Notes: generated from the letters alone by a model not told the origin. Positions 1-11,667 are shown, numbered from the stretch's first letter. The stretch: DNA of 33,595 nt from Schoenoplectus triqueter (GCA_964058805.1 CAXKVV010001634.1:1-33595), one strand, 5' to 3'. Numbers and translations: made by a program.

Positions 1-238
1 CCTTGCCCCTCGCACTCGTCGAGATAAGTGCGAAGACCCTTGTTCATTTGACACTACATCCGGGCGTCGATACAGCGCGTCATTAAGGTGATGACGATCC
101 GGCCCCCGCTCACTTATCACCATATCCGGGTTTCAATATGGCGCGCCAATAAGGCGGTGACGACCCGACCCTTGTTCTCTTATCGTCATATCCGGGTTCC
201 AATATGACGCGTCGCTAAGAGAGTGACGCACTAACGAA
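1..238. repeat. 66-bp tandem array, about 3.5 copies, cut by the window start
   Basis: The word ATCCGGG recurs at 58, 124 and 190, giving an exact 66-bp period, and the bases before 58 align with the end of a further unit. Each unit carries a CATATCCGGG core, a GCGCGTC/GCGCGCC block and a CCCGACCCTTGTTC-like block. The array is much richer in GC and CpG than the DNA around it. It resembles spacer or LTR-type satellite blocks of retroelements, but no coding sequence confirms this. It may continue outside the window. Confidence 0.85.
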
Positions 239-1740
239 AATTAACTGAGTTTCATTTCCATAAAAATCGGTTGTTTTAGTGCGGAGCTCGCCACACCAAC
301 CGCAACCCTCCTCCTTTATCCTGACTTGGGATAGACTGTGCAAAAACTAGTCCACACATGCGGAGTTAGACTGTGCGGTTGATGTTTTAATAAATAAGTT
401 AATTAATAAATGGATTGGTTTAATTGTTATTCTTTTCCACACAAAATATATATATCTGAAATTTTTTTACTTTGAATTTAATATTTTAAAAATATAAATG
501 AAACAGAGAAGGATTGCCATTCAAAATGATAAACAGAGACGGATGATCCTCGAGTATATACAGGATCGGCTTTCACAAATCTGTAGTGGATAAATTTTCT
601 CCCGTATTTTAATTTGACTTATCAAGATGAACTTAATAAGTTATAACTATGCATATACGGCCGTAAATGAAGTTCCTTTTCTGTGTGGTTCTGGCAAGCT
701 TGGCATTTTACACTAAAATAAGAGAATTAGAATTTAGCTTGTGCAAGTAATCCTACCGTATCTAGTAGGATATTTATATTTGGATTATGTTTAATTTTAG
801 TGGCACAAATGCTTGGCTTCTAGTTATTGACTGTTTACCAAACCTTATTGCTAGAATCAGGGAGTCAAATACGGAGCAAGAAACCTCACCTTGGTACAGA
901 TAAAAGAAAAAGGATAGTTTGCCCGCGCTATGAAATCAAGGCAGTATCGGGGAATAAAAAGGGCAGCCTCGTCTATCAGGGGATATCTGTGCAGTTCAAA
1001 ACAACCAAAGTTTTTTGTACTTTTACTTTTGCTTATTTTGACTTCCATTTTTGTCCCATTTCAGACGCTGTACTCTAAATGAGATCCAGTCATGAAATGT
1101 ATTTCGTTTCGGTGTGTGTGTGGGGGGCAAGGTCGATAGGGAGATGGCCCCTCACGATTCAATAAGATAGGGTTGTGTATACATGATCAATCTCAATCCT
1201 AGTTTTGTAATGTATTTGGGTTTTTTTATTAGTTGTAGTAAAGTAAGCATATTGTAGTACTCGTGGACTTGGATAGCTGAGTAGATGACTAATTGCTTAT
1301 TCATACCTGGTTGGTACCAGGATCTAGAATCAGACAGGACAATTTGGCCAGAAAATTTGGGATCAAGTAGATTACTGGTTTTCTTTCGACTTGTATTCAG
1401 ACCTTTGTAATGAAAAAAAAAACTCTTATTTCAAACAATTGAAGTATTGACTTGCAAATTACCTTGATAATTTGTGCGTACCCTTGCTTATTCATCAATT
1501 TATTGTAAAATTATTACGGTCTTTTGGTATGAGAATTTTCTAGTTCTTTCCTACCAATTCCAGAGTTTTCACTATATAAGATCTGTATTATAATATTATC
1601 TTAGGAAGGGAGTGCCTGCAAGTAACCACTCAATTCGTTTTAGGTCAGAAGGTAGAACAAGATGCAAATTACTAATAACGAAAGGGCTTTTCCAAGAATA
1701 AAGTGAGGATAGTTTTCGGTATAACTAGATATATATAGTT
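239..1740. other. No gene recognised; retroelement-like motif, then ordinary AT-rich DNA
   Basis: At 281-375 a GC-richer stretch contains CTCCTTTATCCTGACTTGGG and two copies of TAGACTGTGC. It reads like a dispersed plant retroelement segment, but the family is not assigned. An 83-codon open frame at 827-1078 (plus strand) sits in DNA of slightly higher GC and matches nothing I recognise. A minus-strand frame covers the same stretch, so neither is called a gene. The rest shows no domain, RNA gene or clear repeat. Confidence 0.4.
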
Positions 1741-3214
1741 CATAAGGGCTCAGATTTTGAATTCAGTCTTACCAATTCTTTAAAAAATCTGATCTTTATT
1801 CATTTCTTATAAGTTCGGTCCGACCTGTTCTAAAGATAAAGGTTGGACTTCTCAATTGTCGGACTTAATATTTAAAAACAGATCCTTCTAACTCGGCTGT
1901 TATCAAACACAACCCTTTCTGAGCCTTATCTGATTCTTTCCAAACTTTTTTTATATTTTTTATTATATATTAATTATACTTAAAAGATTTAAAAAATAAA
2001 AAAAATAAAAATAAATTATCAAAATAGAAAAATATAATTTATTTTTTTATATAAATATAAATTAATATTAAAAAATATATAATCATAAAAAAATATATCA
2101 AACCTTTACCCATCGATCTAATCCGATCATTACACGGCTTTTAGAGTCTAGAAAACTTGATAAAAACCGGACTCACCCTTTAAAGACCAAATCCTTTAAA
2201 TTCAACTCTCTAAAAACTTTATTAAATCTGATCTTTATCCAATCCTCTTGTAAACTCATTAGATCCGTCCTTAAGAAGTCTGACATGTTATTTAAAGGGA
2301 TGCTTAGGTTTAACTTATCCATCTGACATTGATTCTAATTGATGCACCCCTGAGGCGATGCGAGCATGCTTTTCCAAATAAAATCTCAAGCTATAGTAAT
2401 GCTGATAACCTACTTCACTTTTCTTTCCTCTCGAGCTTTCCAGATGGAGATGATGTGTGTGCATAAAGCTTTTTCCAGGTACATAAATACAAAAATATAA
2501 GCGCTGATTGCTGCCTTCCTAAGAAGTATTTGATCTCCTACAAGTTCCAATCACTAATATCAATATGGCTTAATATGGCTCCAAGAATTTAACAACTACA
2601 AAAGATGTATATTCAATGAACATGCACATATATAACTGACAATAATTTAAAGCTATGAAAAAGATCTAAAACAAAATGGATTCTGAGAATCAATTTTCGG
2701 TCAAGTGATAAAGATACTGTTCTTCTTGTGAGAGCTTATATGTTTTAATATTAGGTAGCTTGATTTTCATAATATATTTTAAAACTTATGAGAGATTTAT
2801 CATTATCATTATTATTATTAATATTAATTATTATAATTATTAAGCTGCTGCTACTATCATCATCATTGTCACTACCATTATTATTATTTAGGAAATTATG
2901 ATAGCCTTTATTAAAAAAATATATGATAATACACCATAACAGAAATGGGGTTAGACAATACTCATTTAATATGGTTATTGATAAATTATGTTAGTATGAG
3001 TTAGTGATATTATTGAAATAATGAAAACTTCTTTTGTAATGTTCTAATTAAAAAATATATTATTAAAATGAAGGTCGGAAATGTCAAAAAGTTGGAATGA
3101 TCATTTAGCAACTGTTATAATAAATAAACTTTTTAAATAATTTTCAGGACCATAGTGACAACGGGCAAACAGTGTGTTTCAAAAGTATTGTAACAAGTCA
3201 CGGGTTGAAAAAAG
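1741..3214. other. AT-rich spacer with degenerate repeat, no gene seen
   Basis: Between about 1745 and 2310 the phrase AAATCTGATCTTTAT occurs twice (near 1785 and near 2224) on either side of a very A+T-rich core. This suggests a decayed DNA transposon, but no terminal repeats or target duplication could be fixed. Around 2797-2888 there is a mixed ATT/ATC trinucleotide run. No long open frame is present. Confidence 0.35.
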
Positions 3215-4390
3215 TAAAATATATTTGATGAGTTGGAGCATAATGTGCAAATCAAAGTAATTTGGGGGTCTAGATATAATTGATCTCAAAGAGTTCAATC
3301 GAACTTTACTTGCAAAGTGGATATGAAAGTGGGTTAAAATTAAGAGAAATCTTTGGAATGAGATAATGGTCCTAGATTGAAATTTTGAAGAGATATTGCA
3401 GAGATTGACCTAATATTTGAGAATAGAACATTATATCTAATTAGATCAGAACATAACATTAGTCTCTGACCTTATGATTGGGATTTTGGTTTTCTTAAAT
3501 ATCAATTTCCCGAGCTCTTCTCTTTTTTACTAGACACTGACATATCCATTGCCCAGATGTTGAATTACATATATCTTGCAAGGAGCATGGTTTTCCTTCA
3601 CAACTTATCGACAAATGTCTAATATCAACTTGATTGTTTGTTGAAAATATTGCTTAATGTACCGATACCAGAAGTTACGGATCAAGATGTGGTTGTATGG
3701 AAATAGACACCAAATGGTAATTTCACTATAAAATCATTTTATTTATTTCTCAAGCAAAGCCCGTTGATATTCTCTGATTTATATGTTGTTTGGGACTTAA
3801 AAATACCACCTAAAATATAAGTGTTCACATGGACAATGGTTCAAAATAAAATTCTCATTATAGATGTTTTGAAAAGAAGAGGTTGGAGTATTGTTGGAAT
3901 CTATTATATGTGTAGATTAAATGATGAATCGACAAATCATATTTTTAATGACCGTCAATTCTTTTTCACAATACTCATGCTCCTGTTTAGAAGATTGAAT
4001 ATCTCTATGATGGTGCCCTATTAAGATTCTACTTAAGAGATTATTTTATTTTAAATAGAGCGATTCGGAAAGAAATCAGAGCGGTAATGGTAATACTTGT
4101 TTTGTACTTTGGCGAGAAAGATGCAACCATATTTTTAGAGAAGAAAATAAAATAATTATCATATTGATTGAGGGGGTAAGAGAAGAATGGAGCTTGCTTA
4201 ACAAAAAAAAAGGAATAAGATAATTTGCAAAATTTCATTGTATTTTCTATTTACTTCTATTTTATTTTTTATTTTTTATTTCATCTCTTGTGAGATCTCT
4301 TTTCACTTTTATATTTTCATGTACTGTTGAATGATTGTTCAATAAAATTTAAAATAAGAACTTGACCCTTATTTTTCTAAAAAAAAAAAG
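3215..4390 (+). pseudogene. 3' fragment of an L1-type LINE (RT C-terminus and zf-RVT region)
   Basis: Conceptual translation, across stops and frame changes, gives the phrases typical of the end of plant L1 ORF2. These are FGGLDIIDLKEFNRTLLAKW (about 3261-3320), LWNEIM (about 3350), then the zinc-binding reverse-transcriptase-associated domain with LKIPPK (about 3800), NKILIIDVLKRRGW (about 3846-3890) and CRLNDESTNHIF (about 3910-3950). In that domain the usual first Cys is Tyr and the last is Arg, so the metal site looks lost. EEWSLLN near 4180 matches the usual end of the ORF. An A-run at 4379-4389 preceded by CAATAAAA near 4341 looks like the poly(A) tail. It is a dead, 5'-truncated copy; upstream RT and endonuclease domains are absent. 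Confidence 0.85.
4340..4389 (+). other. LINE polyadenylation signal and poly(A) tail
   Basis: CAATAAAATT is followed about 40 bp later by an uninterrupted run of about 11 A. This is the usual 3' end of a retrotransposed LINE copy and marks the right boundary of the L1 fragment. A target-site duplication cannot be checked because the 5' end is not defined. Confidence 0.65.
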
Positions 4391-5275
4391 TATTATGCGA
4401 TCAGAGTGTGTTGATGCGCGCAAGAGCTTTAAAATGTGGCGATATTCCTAATTGAGTGAAGACATCCTATATCGGATACACCACGTGGAAGGACATTATA
4501 CAAGTGTCACACGCAGTATCAATTACTATATTTTTTAACTCCGAAAAAACACCCCAAAATGTTTAAAAAAAATGAATATCGATCTTGGTTTACAAAAAGA
4601 AGCACCGAAAGATAAAAGAATACTTAAAAATTTAAAATAGATAAGGCGCATATGTCAACATGGCTTCATGAAAACCAACAAATGTAAAAAAACTGATAAT
4701 TTGATTATTATTTTCTAATCAAATAAAGTGATAAAAAAAGTTTATTATTTGTTATAATATTTCAATTTCGAACATAAAAATTTCAAATCTGCTTGACATG
4801 TCTAGATGTATTTCCGTCATGTTACATCTGTTATAAATATTATATAAATATCTCAAATTAATTTAAGCAATTAAATAAGTATGAAAATATAATTAAGTGC
4901 TATTTATAGTACCCAAATATCTATATCAACACGGTGCTAACTACTTAAGGAAAGAAATGCAATTTAAATTAATGTTAATAAATGTGATAGTGATATATCA
5001 GACTGATGCTATTTAATCATGTGATGACTCTATAACACACGTACAAAAGTGCTACAGTAATACAGGAGTCTAATTAATTTCTCTGTGGTACTATACAATG
5101 TGTAATAGGCAGCCCAATCAATCAGAATCACACGATTTGCATCACGACCAAATCTTTCAAAATTCTGGAAAAAAAATTAAACATCTTATTTTAATAAAAT
5201 CATAAGATTTTGATACATTGAATTTATTCAGCAGTTTAAATCGATATTTTGGATATAAAAAAATATTTTAAACCA
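4391..5275. other. No gene seen between the LINE and the CACTA element
   Basis: AT-rich sequence without long open frames. A CCACGTGG palindrome near 4482-4489 contains a G-box core, but with no gene beside it no role can be given. Confidence 0.5.
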
Positions 5276-6619
5276 CACTACCAGAAAAATCTTTAGAACC
5301 GGTTATATAAAAGATTTAGTACAAGTGGTTTTAAAATCAGTGGTTGCTAAAAGTTTTAACAGCGGGTGCTAAAACTCTTCCTAGGAATGGATTTGAGAAG
5401 AACTTTAGAGTCATTTTAAAAAAAAACTGATTCTAAATAATATCTTTAGAGCCGGCTATTAATTAAAAATCAACTTTTAAAAGTCTTTTTAGATCCGATT
5501 ATTAATTAAAAACTGATTCTAAAGATATTTTTTAAAACCGATTGTTGATAAAATAATCAGTTCTAAAGATGTTGTCATTTTTTTTAATAACAAAGTGTGT
5601 TTACATTTAGCTCCAATTATTAATCAATAATGGGTGCTAAAGGTCTTTATAGAACCGATTTTGTACTAATAATCTGTGCCAAAGATGTTGTCATATTTTT
5701 TTTATAATATAATGTGTTTATTTACAGAGTAATGTTTTATACTTTTAAGAACATCATGTGTTTTAGTAAGATAATTTTCTAATTGGATAACAAAATGTGT
5801 TTCAATAATAGAATGAATATATATTCGTTATTCAAATAATATAAAAATTTATACAATTTCTAAGAAAAATCTGAAAAAAAAAAATCCAAAAGATAAACAT
5901 AACCAAACTTTAAACATGTTTGTGAGATATCATATGAGTTTTTTTTGCCCCAAAAACTTTTATAATGGCGATAGTGATTAAGCTTGTAGATATCGTCGTG
6001 AGCTTATCATGACTGCGTAGAACCCACAATCAGAGTTTCCTATAAAAAATATGGGGTTTGAAGTTGAGGTGTTCAAATTTCAATTTTCAGTTTGAATCTC
6101 ATCTTCATTTTTATCAGAGTTTTAATACATAATAAAAGAGGAGATGAAGTAGAAGAAGGGGAGATTATAAATAGAGATGTGATATGTGGATGTTTATTAG
6201 AACTGTTGGATTAAATAAATAATCTGTGGGGTGTCGCTTTTGTAAATTTTTATTGGTCAGAACTTTTGGAAACTGTTATTAATTAAAAAACTGTTTCTGA
6301 AGCAACATTTAGCATTGGTTCCCCAACAAAAACCATTTTGTAGTTTACGTTAAGAATTGTTTTTTTTTATAGAAAACTGTTTCTAAATAGTTAAGGGATT
6401 CTTCTGGATGTGTTTCTAAAGGATAAACGGTTTTTACTAGGAACAATTTCTAAATATTTTTCAACGATTCTGACAAACTTTTTCTTTGTTTTAAATATTT
6501 TTTTTTATTATAACAGTTGCTGAATATTTCATTAAAATTTTGATAATGTCACTATCTTTGTTAGAAATGTTATCCAATTAATGGTGCCAACTAAACGTTT
6601 CTAAAGCATTTTTGTAGTG
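5276..6619. mobile_element. Non-autonomous CACTA (En/Spm-type) element, 1.34 kb
   Basis: The left end reads CACTACCAGAAAAATC and the right end, inverted, reads CACTACAAAAATGC. These are the canonical CACTA termini. The flanking triplets are CCA and TCA, so the expected 3-bp target duplication is present with one mismatch. Inside both ends are many copies of a 30-40 bp motif of the type CTTTAGAACCG...CTGATTCTAAAG, the subterminal repeats that bind the transposase in this superfamily. No transposase frame is present, so it is a deletion derivative that would depend on an autonomous copy. Confidence 0.85.
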
Positions 6620-6963
6620 TCATTTGTATTTAATTAAGCTGATATACAAACAAAACCATCTTTATCTATAAACATACACATACACATGCACGTACATAAA
6701 TACTTATATATGTGTTGGATTTTTTTATAGCTCATTACGAAAATGACATGAGAAAAAAATAATAAAGATGTTAACATATTGTTAATTAAGCTAATGAAGT
6801 TCTTTGGATATATTATGGTGAAATTAATTAAGATAGTTTAAAGATGTTCCATTGTTGCAACAATAAATCAATATATACGAACGAATTAAGTGGACCTATT
6901 CTAAACCCAAGCGAATGAATTCAAACTCGGTTTAAGTCCAAGATATAGTACGATCTTATGTAA
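6620..6963. other. AT-rich spacer, nothing recognised
   Basis: Short stretch between the CACTA and the Tourist-like element with no open frame, domain or clear repeat. Confidence 0.5.
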
Positions 6964-7058
6964 GGGTTTGTTTGGCACATCATGGAATAGCAAAAAGTAC
7001 GAATATAATTGTTATTTCGATGAATTAATTTGCCAAACGAATTTTAAACTAAGTGGAA

Positions 7059-7109
7059 GAGTGCTAATCCGGTATACCAAGCTATAGGTGGTATACCGGA
7101 TTAGCTCTC
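7059..7109. repeat. Strong hairpin: 16-bp perfect arms, 11-nt loop
   Basis: The left arm GCTAATCCGGTATACC (7063-7078) is repeated exactly inverted at 7090-7105. The arms extend to 20 bp with one mismatch (7059-7078 and 7090-7109). The loop is 11 nt. It lies immediately before the ATT-type microsatellite. Confidence 0.95.
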
Positions 7110-7114
7110 ATCGG

Positions 7115-7955
7115 AATAGTGATTATTATTTAATTATGTTGTATTATATTATTATATTATGATTATGATTATGATTTAATATTATTATATTATTATCTTA
7201 TAATTATGATTATCATTTATTATTATATTAATTTATGATTATTATTTATTATTATTATATTATTTAGTATTATTATTATGATTATGATTATATTATGATT
7301 ATATGATTATATTATGATTATCATTATTATTATTACATTATTATCACTATTAGTATTATTATATTATTATTATAATGATGGTTATTATTATTATATTATC
7401 ATCACTGTTAGTATTATTATTATATTATAATAATGATGATTTTAGTATTATATTATTATATTATAATTATAAATATGATTATATTATTATATTATTATTA
7501 TATAATTATAATGATGATTATAATTTTATTATTATTATATTATTATATTATGATTATGGTTATATTATTATGATTATTATTACTTATTATTATTATTATT
7601 TGATTATTATTATCATGTTTATGATTATGATATTATTTTATTATTATTTTATAATGTTGTATTATGTTATTATGTTATGATTATATTATTATTATATTAT
7701 TAAAATTATGATTATTTATTATTATTATATTATTATGATTATATTTATAATTATATTATTATTATATTATTATATTATGATTATATTTTTATTTTTATTA
7801 TATTATTATAACTATGAATATTATTATTTATTATGATTATGATTATGGATTATGATTATTATTATTATTATTTTATTATATTATCATTTTATTATATTAT
7901 CATTATTATTACTATTATTATTATTATTATTTTACTATTATTATTATCATCATCA
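7115..7955. repeat. Very long ATT/GATT-type microsatellite
   Basis: About 0.85 kb of almost pure A/T trinucleotide and hexanucleotide permutations (TTA, ATT, GATTAT, ATATTATT) with occasional C or G. The open frames here (for example 7375-7680 and 7833-8078) translate to runs of Ile, Tyr, Leu and Met and are artefacts of repeat composition. Confidence 0.95.
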
Positions 7956-8100
7956 TCAAATGATATTTTCACTCTTCCGAATAGTCAAAAATATCACTTT
8001 TCTATCTCTTTTCTAAAAAAAATTATTCTATCACTCTTTCAAAATTACCATTCTTCCAAAACTATTTTTTTTTGCTAAACTAAGTCTAAGCTCAGTTAGA

Positions 8101-8255
8101 ATCACTCTTTGATTTGGCATGGGCCGCATGGGCAAGGGAAAGGACAAGATGATTAGATATTTTGACTATTTGAGCTTAGGATCGCTCTTTGATTTGGCAT
8201 GGGCCGCTTCGCATGGTCAAGGGAAAGGACAAGATGATTAGATATTTTGACTATT
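8101..8255. repeat. 80-bp-period duplication, two copies
   Basis: Copy 1 (8101-8170) and copy 2 (8181-8255) share CTCTTTGATTTGGCATGGGC and end with AGATATTTTGACTATT. They differ by a few substitutions and a short insertion (TTCGC region) in copy 2. A 10-bp linker, TGAGCTTAGG, lies between them. This is a local tandem duplication of unrecognised DNA. Confidence 0.9.
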
Positions 8256-8780
8256 AACTAGTATATATAGCAAAGAGAGAAGTTCATTGATTGAAAACAA
8301 AGCATATTCTTGGAGACAGCTAATATGGGCTTATCAGCATAACAACGTCAACGGATTGCCCTGTCAGCTGTGACCAGCTTTGTCAGCCATGTTGCACGGA
8401 TACAAACAGTTTAAGGAATCTTCTGATCAGATGAATGTGGGGAACTATATCATGATTATCATCTGTATGTAGTACTGTAGTGGTAGTTTATTTGATCTAG
8501 ATCGTTCAAAATACTTAGCACGAATTTTAATACTGTCCGGTTACGAAAAACTGCTCACTATCTCATAATAGTTTCCTCCAAAAAAATAGTCTGATAAATA
8601 GTATTGTTGCAAGTATTATAATTGTATGTACTACTGTTTGTAATGTATAATTATCTGAAGAATATCTATATGAATTTTAGATTGATTAAATATCACACAA
8701 GCATGCATAAGTTCAATTTCTGTAGATATATAGGACTCGGTCATACAGTCATACTATCCTTATAATTTGTATTATCTTTA
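8256..8780. other. No gene recognised
   Basis: The interval 8320-8410 is somewhat richer in GC (for example CCCTGTCAGCTGTGACCAGC) and could be an old exon or promoter scrap. No frame or motif supports that. Confidence 0.35.
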
Positions 8781-9251
8781 ACTAGTTATATACCCGCGCG
8801 TTGTAGCAGACTCTTTTATTTAAATATAAAACATTATAACATAAAAATATTCACAGTTATCTAATATTAAATTATAAATTCATCAAATTATAGAGAAAAC
8901 CTATAATAAAGACTATATTTAATTTTGGATGAGATTTTTGCACAATATAAATTAATTATTCATGATTTTTATGGCAAGAAAAGTAAATTATTCTAACATA
9001 TATTATCATCATTAATTTCCTATCAAATATGCACAAGGTTGCTAAATAAAAAAATAATATTATGAAAATAATAGTATATATGGGAAAGAAATGGAGAGAA
9101 ACGGGGGATCAATGGACGCGATCACATACATTCGATCAACCAAAAATAAATATTATTCATCTAATTGAGGGATAAAATAGGTATAATAAAAAAAATATCA
9201 TGACAAAAAATGGACCCTCCAATTCTTCGATTCTTTATATAATAGTATAGA
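8781..9251 (-). mobile_element. Short non-autonomous Helitron
   Basis: Read on the minus strand, the element begins TCTATACTATTATAT and ends CGCGCGGGTATATAACTAGT, that is, with the CTAGT (CTRRT) terminus preceded by a GC-rich CGCGCGGG stretch. It sits between an A at its 5' side and a T at its 3' side, as Helitrons do when inserted into AT, with no target duplication. At 471 bp it encodes no Rep/helicase and must be non-autonomous. Confidence 0.75.
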
Positions 9252-10089
9252 TATAGATATATTAAGTTAAAATTGATATTGAAATTCTATGGATAATATA
9301 TTATCAATAATTAATTAATTAATTTAATCTATAATGAATTTATCAAAAGTACTAATTTCTTGTCACTTCATAACTAAAATAGAAAACTAAAATTAAAAAA
9401 TGATTACCTGAAGTGCTGTGATTGTTAACTTGTAAGTCTTTGATGTTAGAAGTCTTAATTTTTAATTTTGAACTAAAATAAAAGATTACGATAACAGTCA
9501 GTCGGACAGAGACAATTGCTAAACAACACGATGAAAATGCAAATAAAAGGTCCGCAGTCGATCGATGAGTTTGACAGATGGTCCCAACTAGCAGCTTTCG
9601 TCTATGAGACTCTGATGTCAAATATTGTGTCAAATATTTTTTTTTACACAATCGAGTATCTGATGTCTAATGTTTAGTTTTTGACTACGCCGTAAACGAG
9701 CTCGAACTTGAATAATTTGAAATTAACACATTAAGTTAACAAACTAGGTGAGTTGATTCTTAATAGCTCATTTAATAACTACTAATATTTTACATAAATA
9801 TTTTATATTAAAATTTAAAAAATTTAAAAACTAATGACAACAAAGTTATATATATTTTATAATAATTTCATATATATTCAACTATAATTTATATAATATG
9901 TTAAAAGTTCATAATAGAATTGTATAAATAATAAATATTAATAGTTTAATGAGTCTAACGAGCCGAGTCTGAACTGATTCAAACTCGACTCATTAACTTA
10001 ACGAACTTAACGAGCGAGTCAAATTCAAGTTTAATGATCTTGAACAAGCTACGAACGATCTACGAGAGATATCTCTTTTTTTTACCATA
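9252..10089. other. AT-rich spacer with a decayed repeat rich in GAGCTCGAAC-type words
   Basis: Near 9693 the sequence TAAACGAGCTCGAACTTGA appears, and at 9950-10070 there are several GAGTC/CGAGC words. This resembles the ends of a decayed hAT-like element, but ends and target duplication cannot be set. A minus-strand open frame at 9352-9651 matches nothing I recognise. Confidence 0.35.
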
Positions 10090-10097
10090 GTTCTTAG

Positions 10098-10294
10098 CAG
10101 GGGCGGATCCAGGGGCTGGGGGCTCCCCCTCCCCTCCAATTTTCAAAAATTTCTAAAATATATGTATAATTTCATAAAAAAATTATAATTTTGTGTATCT
10201 GGTCCCCTAATATTTTTTCTCTAATATAAATATCTAACCACTCCAGCCTCCCCCCCCCCCCCCCCGCTAATCTAAAATCCTGACTTCGCCCCTG
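10098..10294. mobile_element. hAT-type MITE, 197 bp, with a poly(C) run
   Basis: The ends are CAGGGGCGGATCCAGG and, inverted, CAGGGGCGAAGTCAGG, the CAGGGGCGGA-type hAT terminus. The flanking 8-mers GTTCTTAG (10090-10097) and ATTCTGAG (10295-10302) agree at 6 of 8 positions, consistent with an old 8-bp target duplication. A run of 16 C lies at 10250-10265 inside the right subterminal part. Confidence 0.8.
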
Positions 10295-10302
10295 ATTCTG
10301 AG

Positions 10303-11667
10303 ATGATGCGCGATTTCAGAAAAATAATATACTCCTGATCGCACCAAAAGAAATTTTTAAAATATAAAAAATTTGTATATTTGATCTAATTTTCAAATAG
10401 TTCACATTTTACTTATTATAAAAGTACAAAATTTTATGCAAGATGCTCTCTTATTTACAATTTATTTTTCATCCCTTCTTCTGTGTTTCTATTTTCTTTA
10501 ATTCCTATCTTACACTTTTCTAGTGAATTGATGAGAATTTAGTGATGCGACCTTTTTTTCCTTGAAAAATAATTAAGCTTACTGAATTTTTTTTTGTGTT
10601 TTTCTGAAAAAAAGGACATATTAGGAAGAGAATTAAATATTTAAATTTTGAAAAGATACTTTCAAAAGAATGTAATATATGTAAAACTTGATTGATGGAT
10701 AATAAAGTAATTAAATTCATATATTGAATTAAGTATACCCCATACAAAGATGAGTGTTATTAGTGAAAAAATAAAATAATTTGTAACAAGACGAAACTTA
10801 ATTCGGCAACAATTGATGAAAAATATCAGGAGGAACGAAAGTATATATATATATATGTATATAGCAACTATACTATTATTGATTTATAGCATGCATCATA
10901 CGTAACACGTTTCGAAGGACAATAAAATATCTCAATTTTTTTTCAATTTTCTATATGCATCTATACCTTTCATTTTTATTCGTTCTTTAAGTTAAAGACG
11001 TCCCCTTAATTTCATTCAATACATAGAATGAGTTCGAACAAATGCCATAGCTCCGTCTACATCGATGGTTCAAATTCAAATTTGAACTAGATATACTACA
11101 GTACTTTTATTTTTATATTTCCAAGATACTTTTCAGACCGAGTAACTGATTAGGACTGGAGGCGAAATAATCTTTAGATTAATTATCTTTTTGACATAAA
11201 GCTTCTGAAATAATATTTTTTGTTGACATTTTTTTAGATAAAAATATTTACAAACTAATTAATGAATTGTAGTACAAACCTATTATGGAAATACTCAAAT
11301 TAGAAATTGTTATAGATATAATGAATTACTGCTTAGTTTCCGCTAGTGCAAGCTTAATATATCCCAAAAAAATAGAATGCTAGAATTAGTTATCCAATGA
11401 ACCTTGCTTGTTAATCGTAAAATAAATTTGAAAAAGAAAAGTTGAACATACACTCTATCGTCACTCTCTGTTATAATAATCAATTAGTCAAATTAGATGT
11501 TATACTCGAACTGCCTTTGGCCCTAGATGTACATCTCACATCCCTTATCAGTGAACAAGTGAAGTACTGAATTGCTTGGCAAATTTGATGTTGACTACTT
11601 GAAGAAGTCCTGATGAAGTTGGTTACATAGTCCTTTTTATAAGCTTTCTGTCAAATATTATGATTAG
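10303..11667. other. No gene seen in 1.4 kb of AT-rich DNA
   Basis: Contains a short TA-type microsatellite near 10843-10862 and a 75-codon minus-strand frame (10520-10747) of AT-biased composition with no recognisable motif. No RNA gene or domain was found. Confidence 0.5.

Larger units (their letters stand above)
6964..8086. mobile_element. Probable Tourist/PIF-Harbinger-like element expanded by a microsatellite
   Basis: The left end GGGTTTGTTTGGCAC is preceded by TAA. The right end, TTGCTAAACTAAGTC, is followed by TAA, matching the TTA/TAA target preference of this superfamily. The inverted ends agree only imperfectly. Internal sequence also shows partial mirror symmetry (CGGAATAGTGATTATTATT on the left, TTCCGAATAGTC on the right). 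The core has been replaced or expanded by about 0.85 kb of ATT-type repeat. No transposase is encoded. The boundary call is tentative. Confidence 0.45.

Noticed and set aside
3821..4024. A 67-codon frame as a separate small gene
   Set aside because: Its sequence (NKILIIDVLKRRGW) is part of the LINE zinc-binding domain and belongs to the L1 pseudogene.
4482..4489. CCACGTGG as a functional ABRE/G-box
   Set aside because: No gene lies downstream on either strand; an 8-bp motif alone is not evidence.
7375..8078. Open frames of 101 and 81 codons in the ATT tract
   Set aside because: They translate to Ile/Tyr/Leu/Met runs from a stop-poor trinucleotide repeat; not genes.
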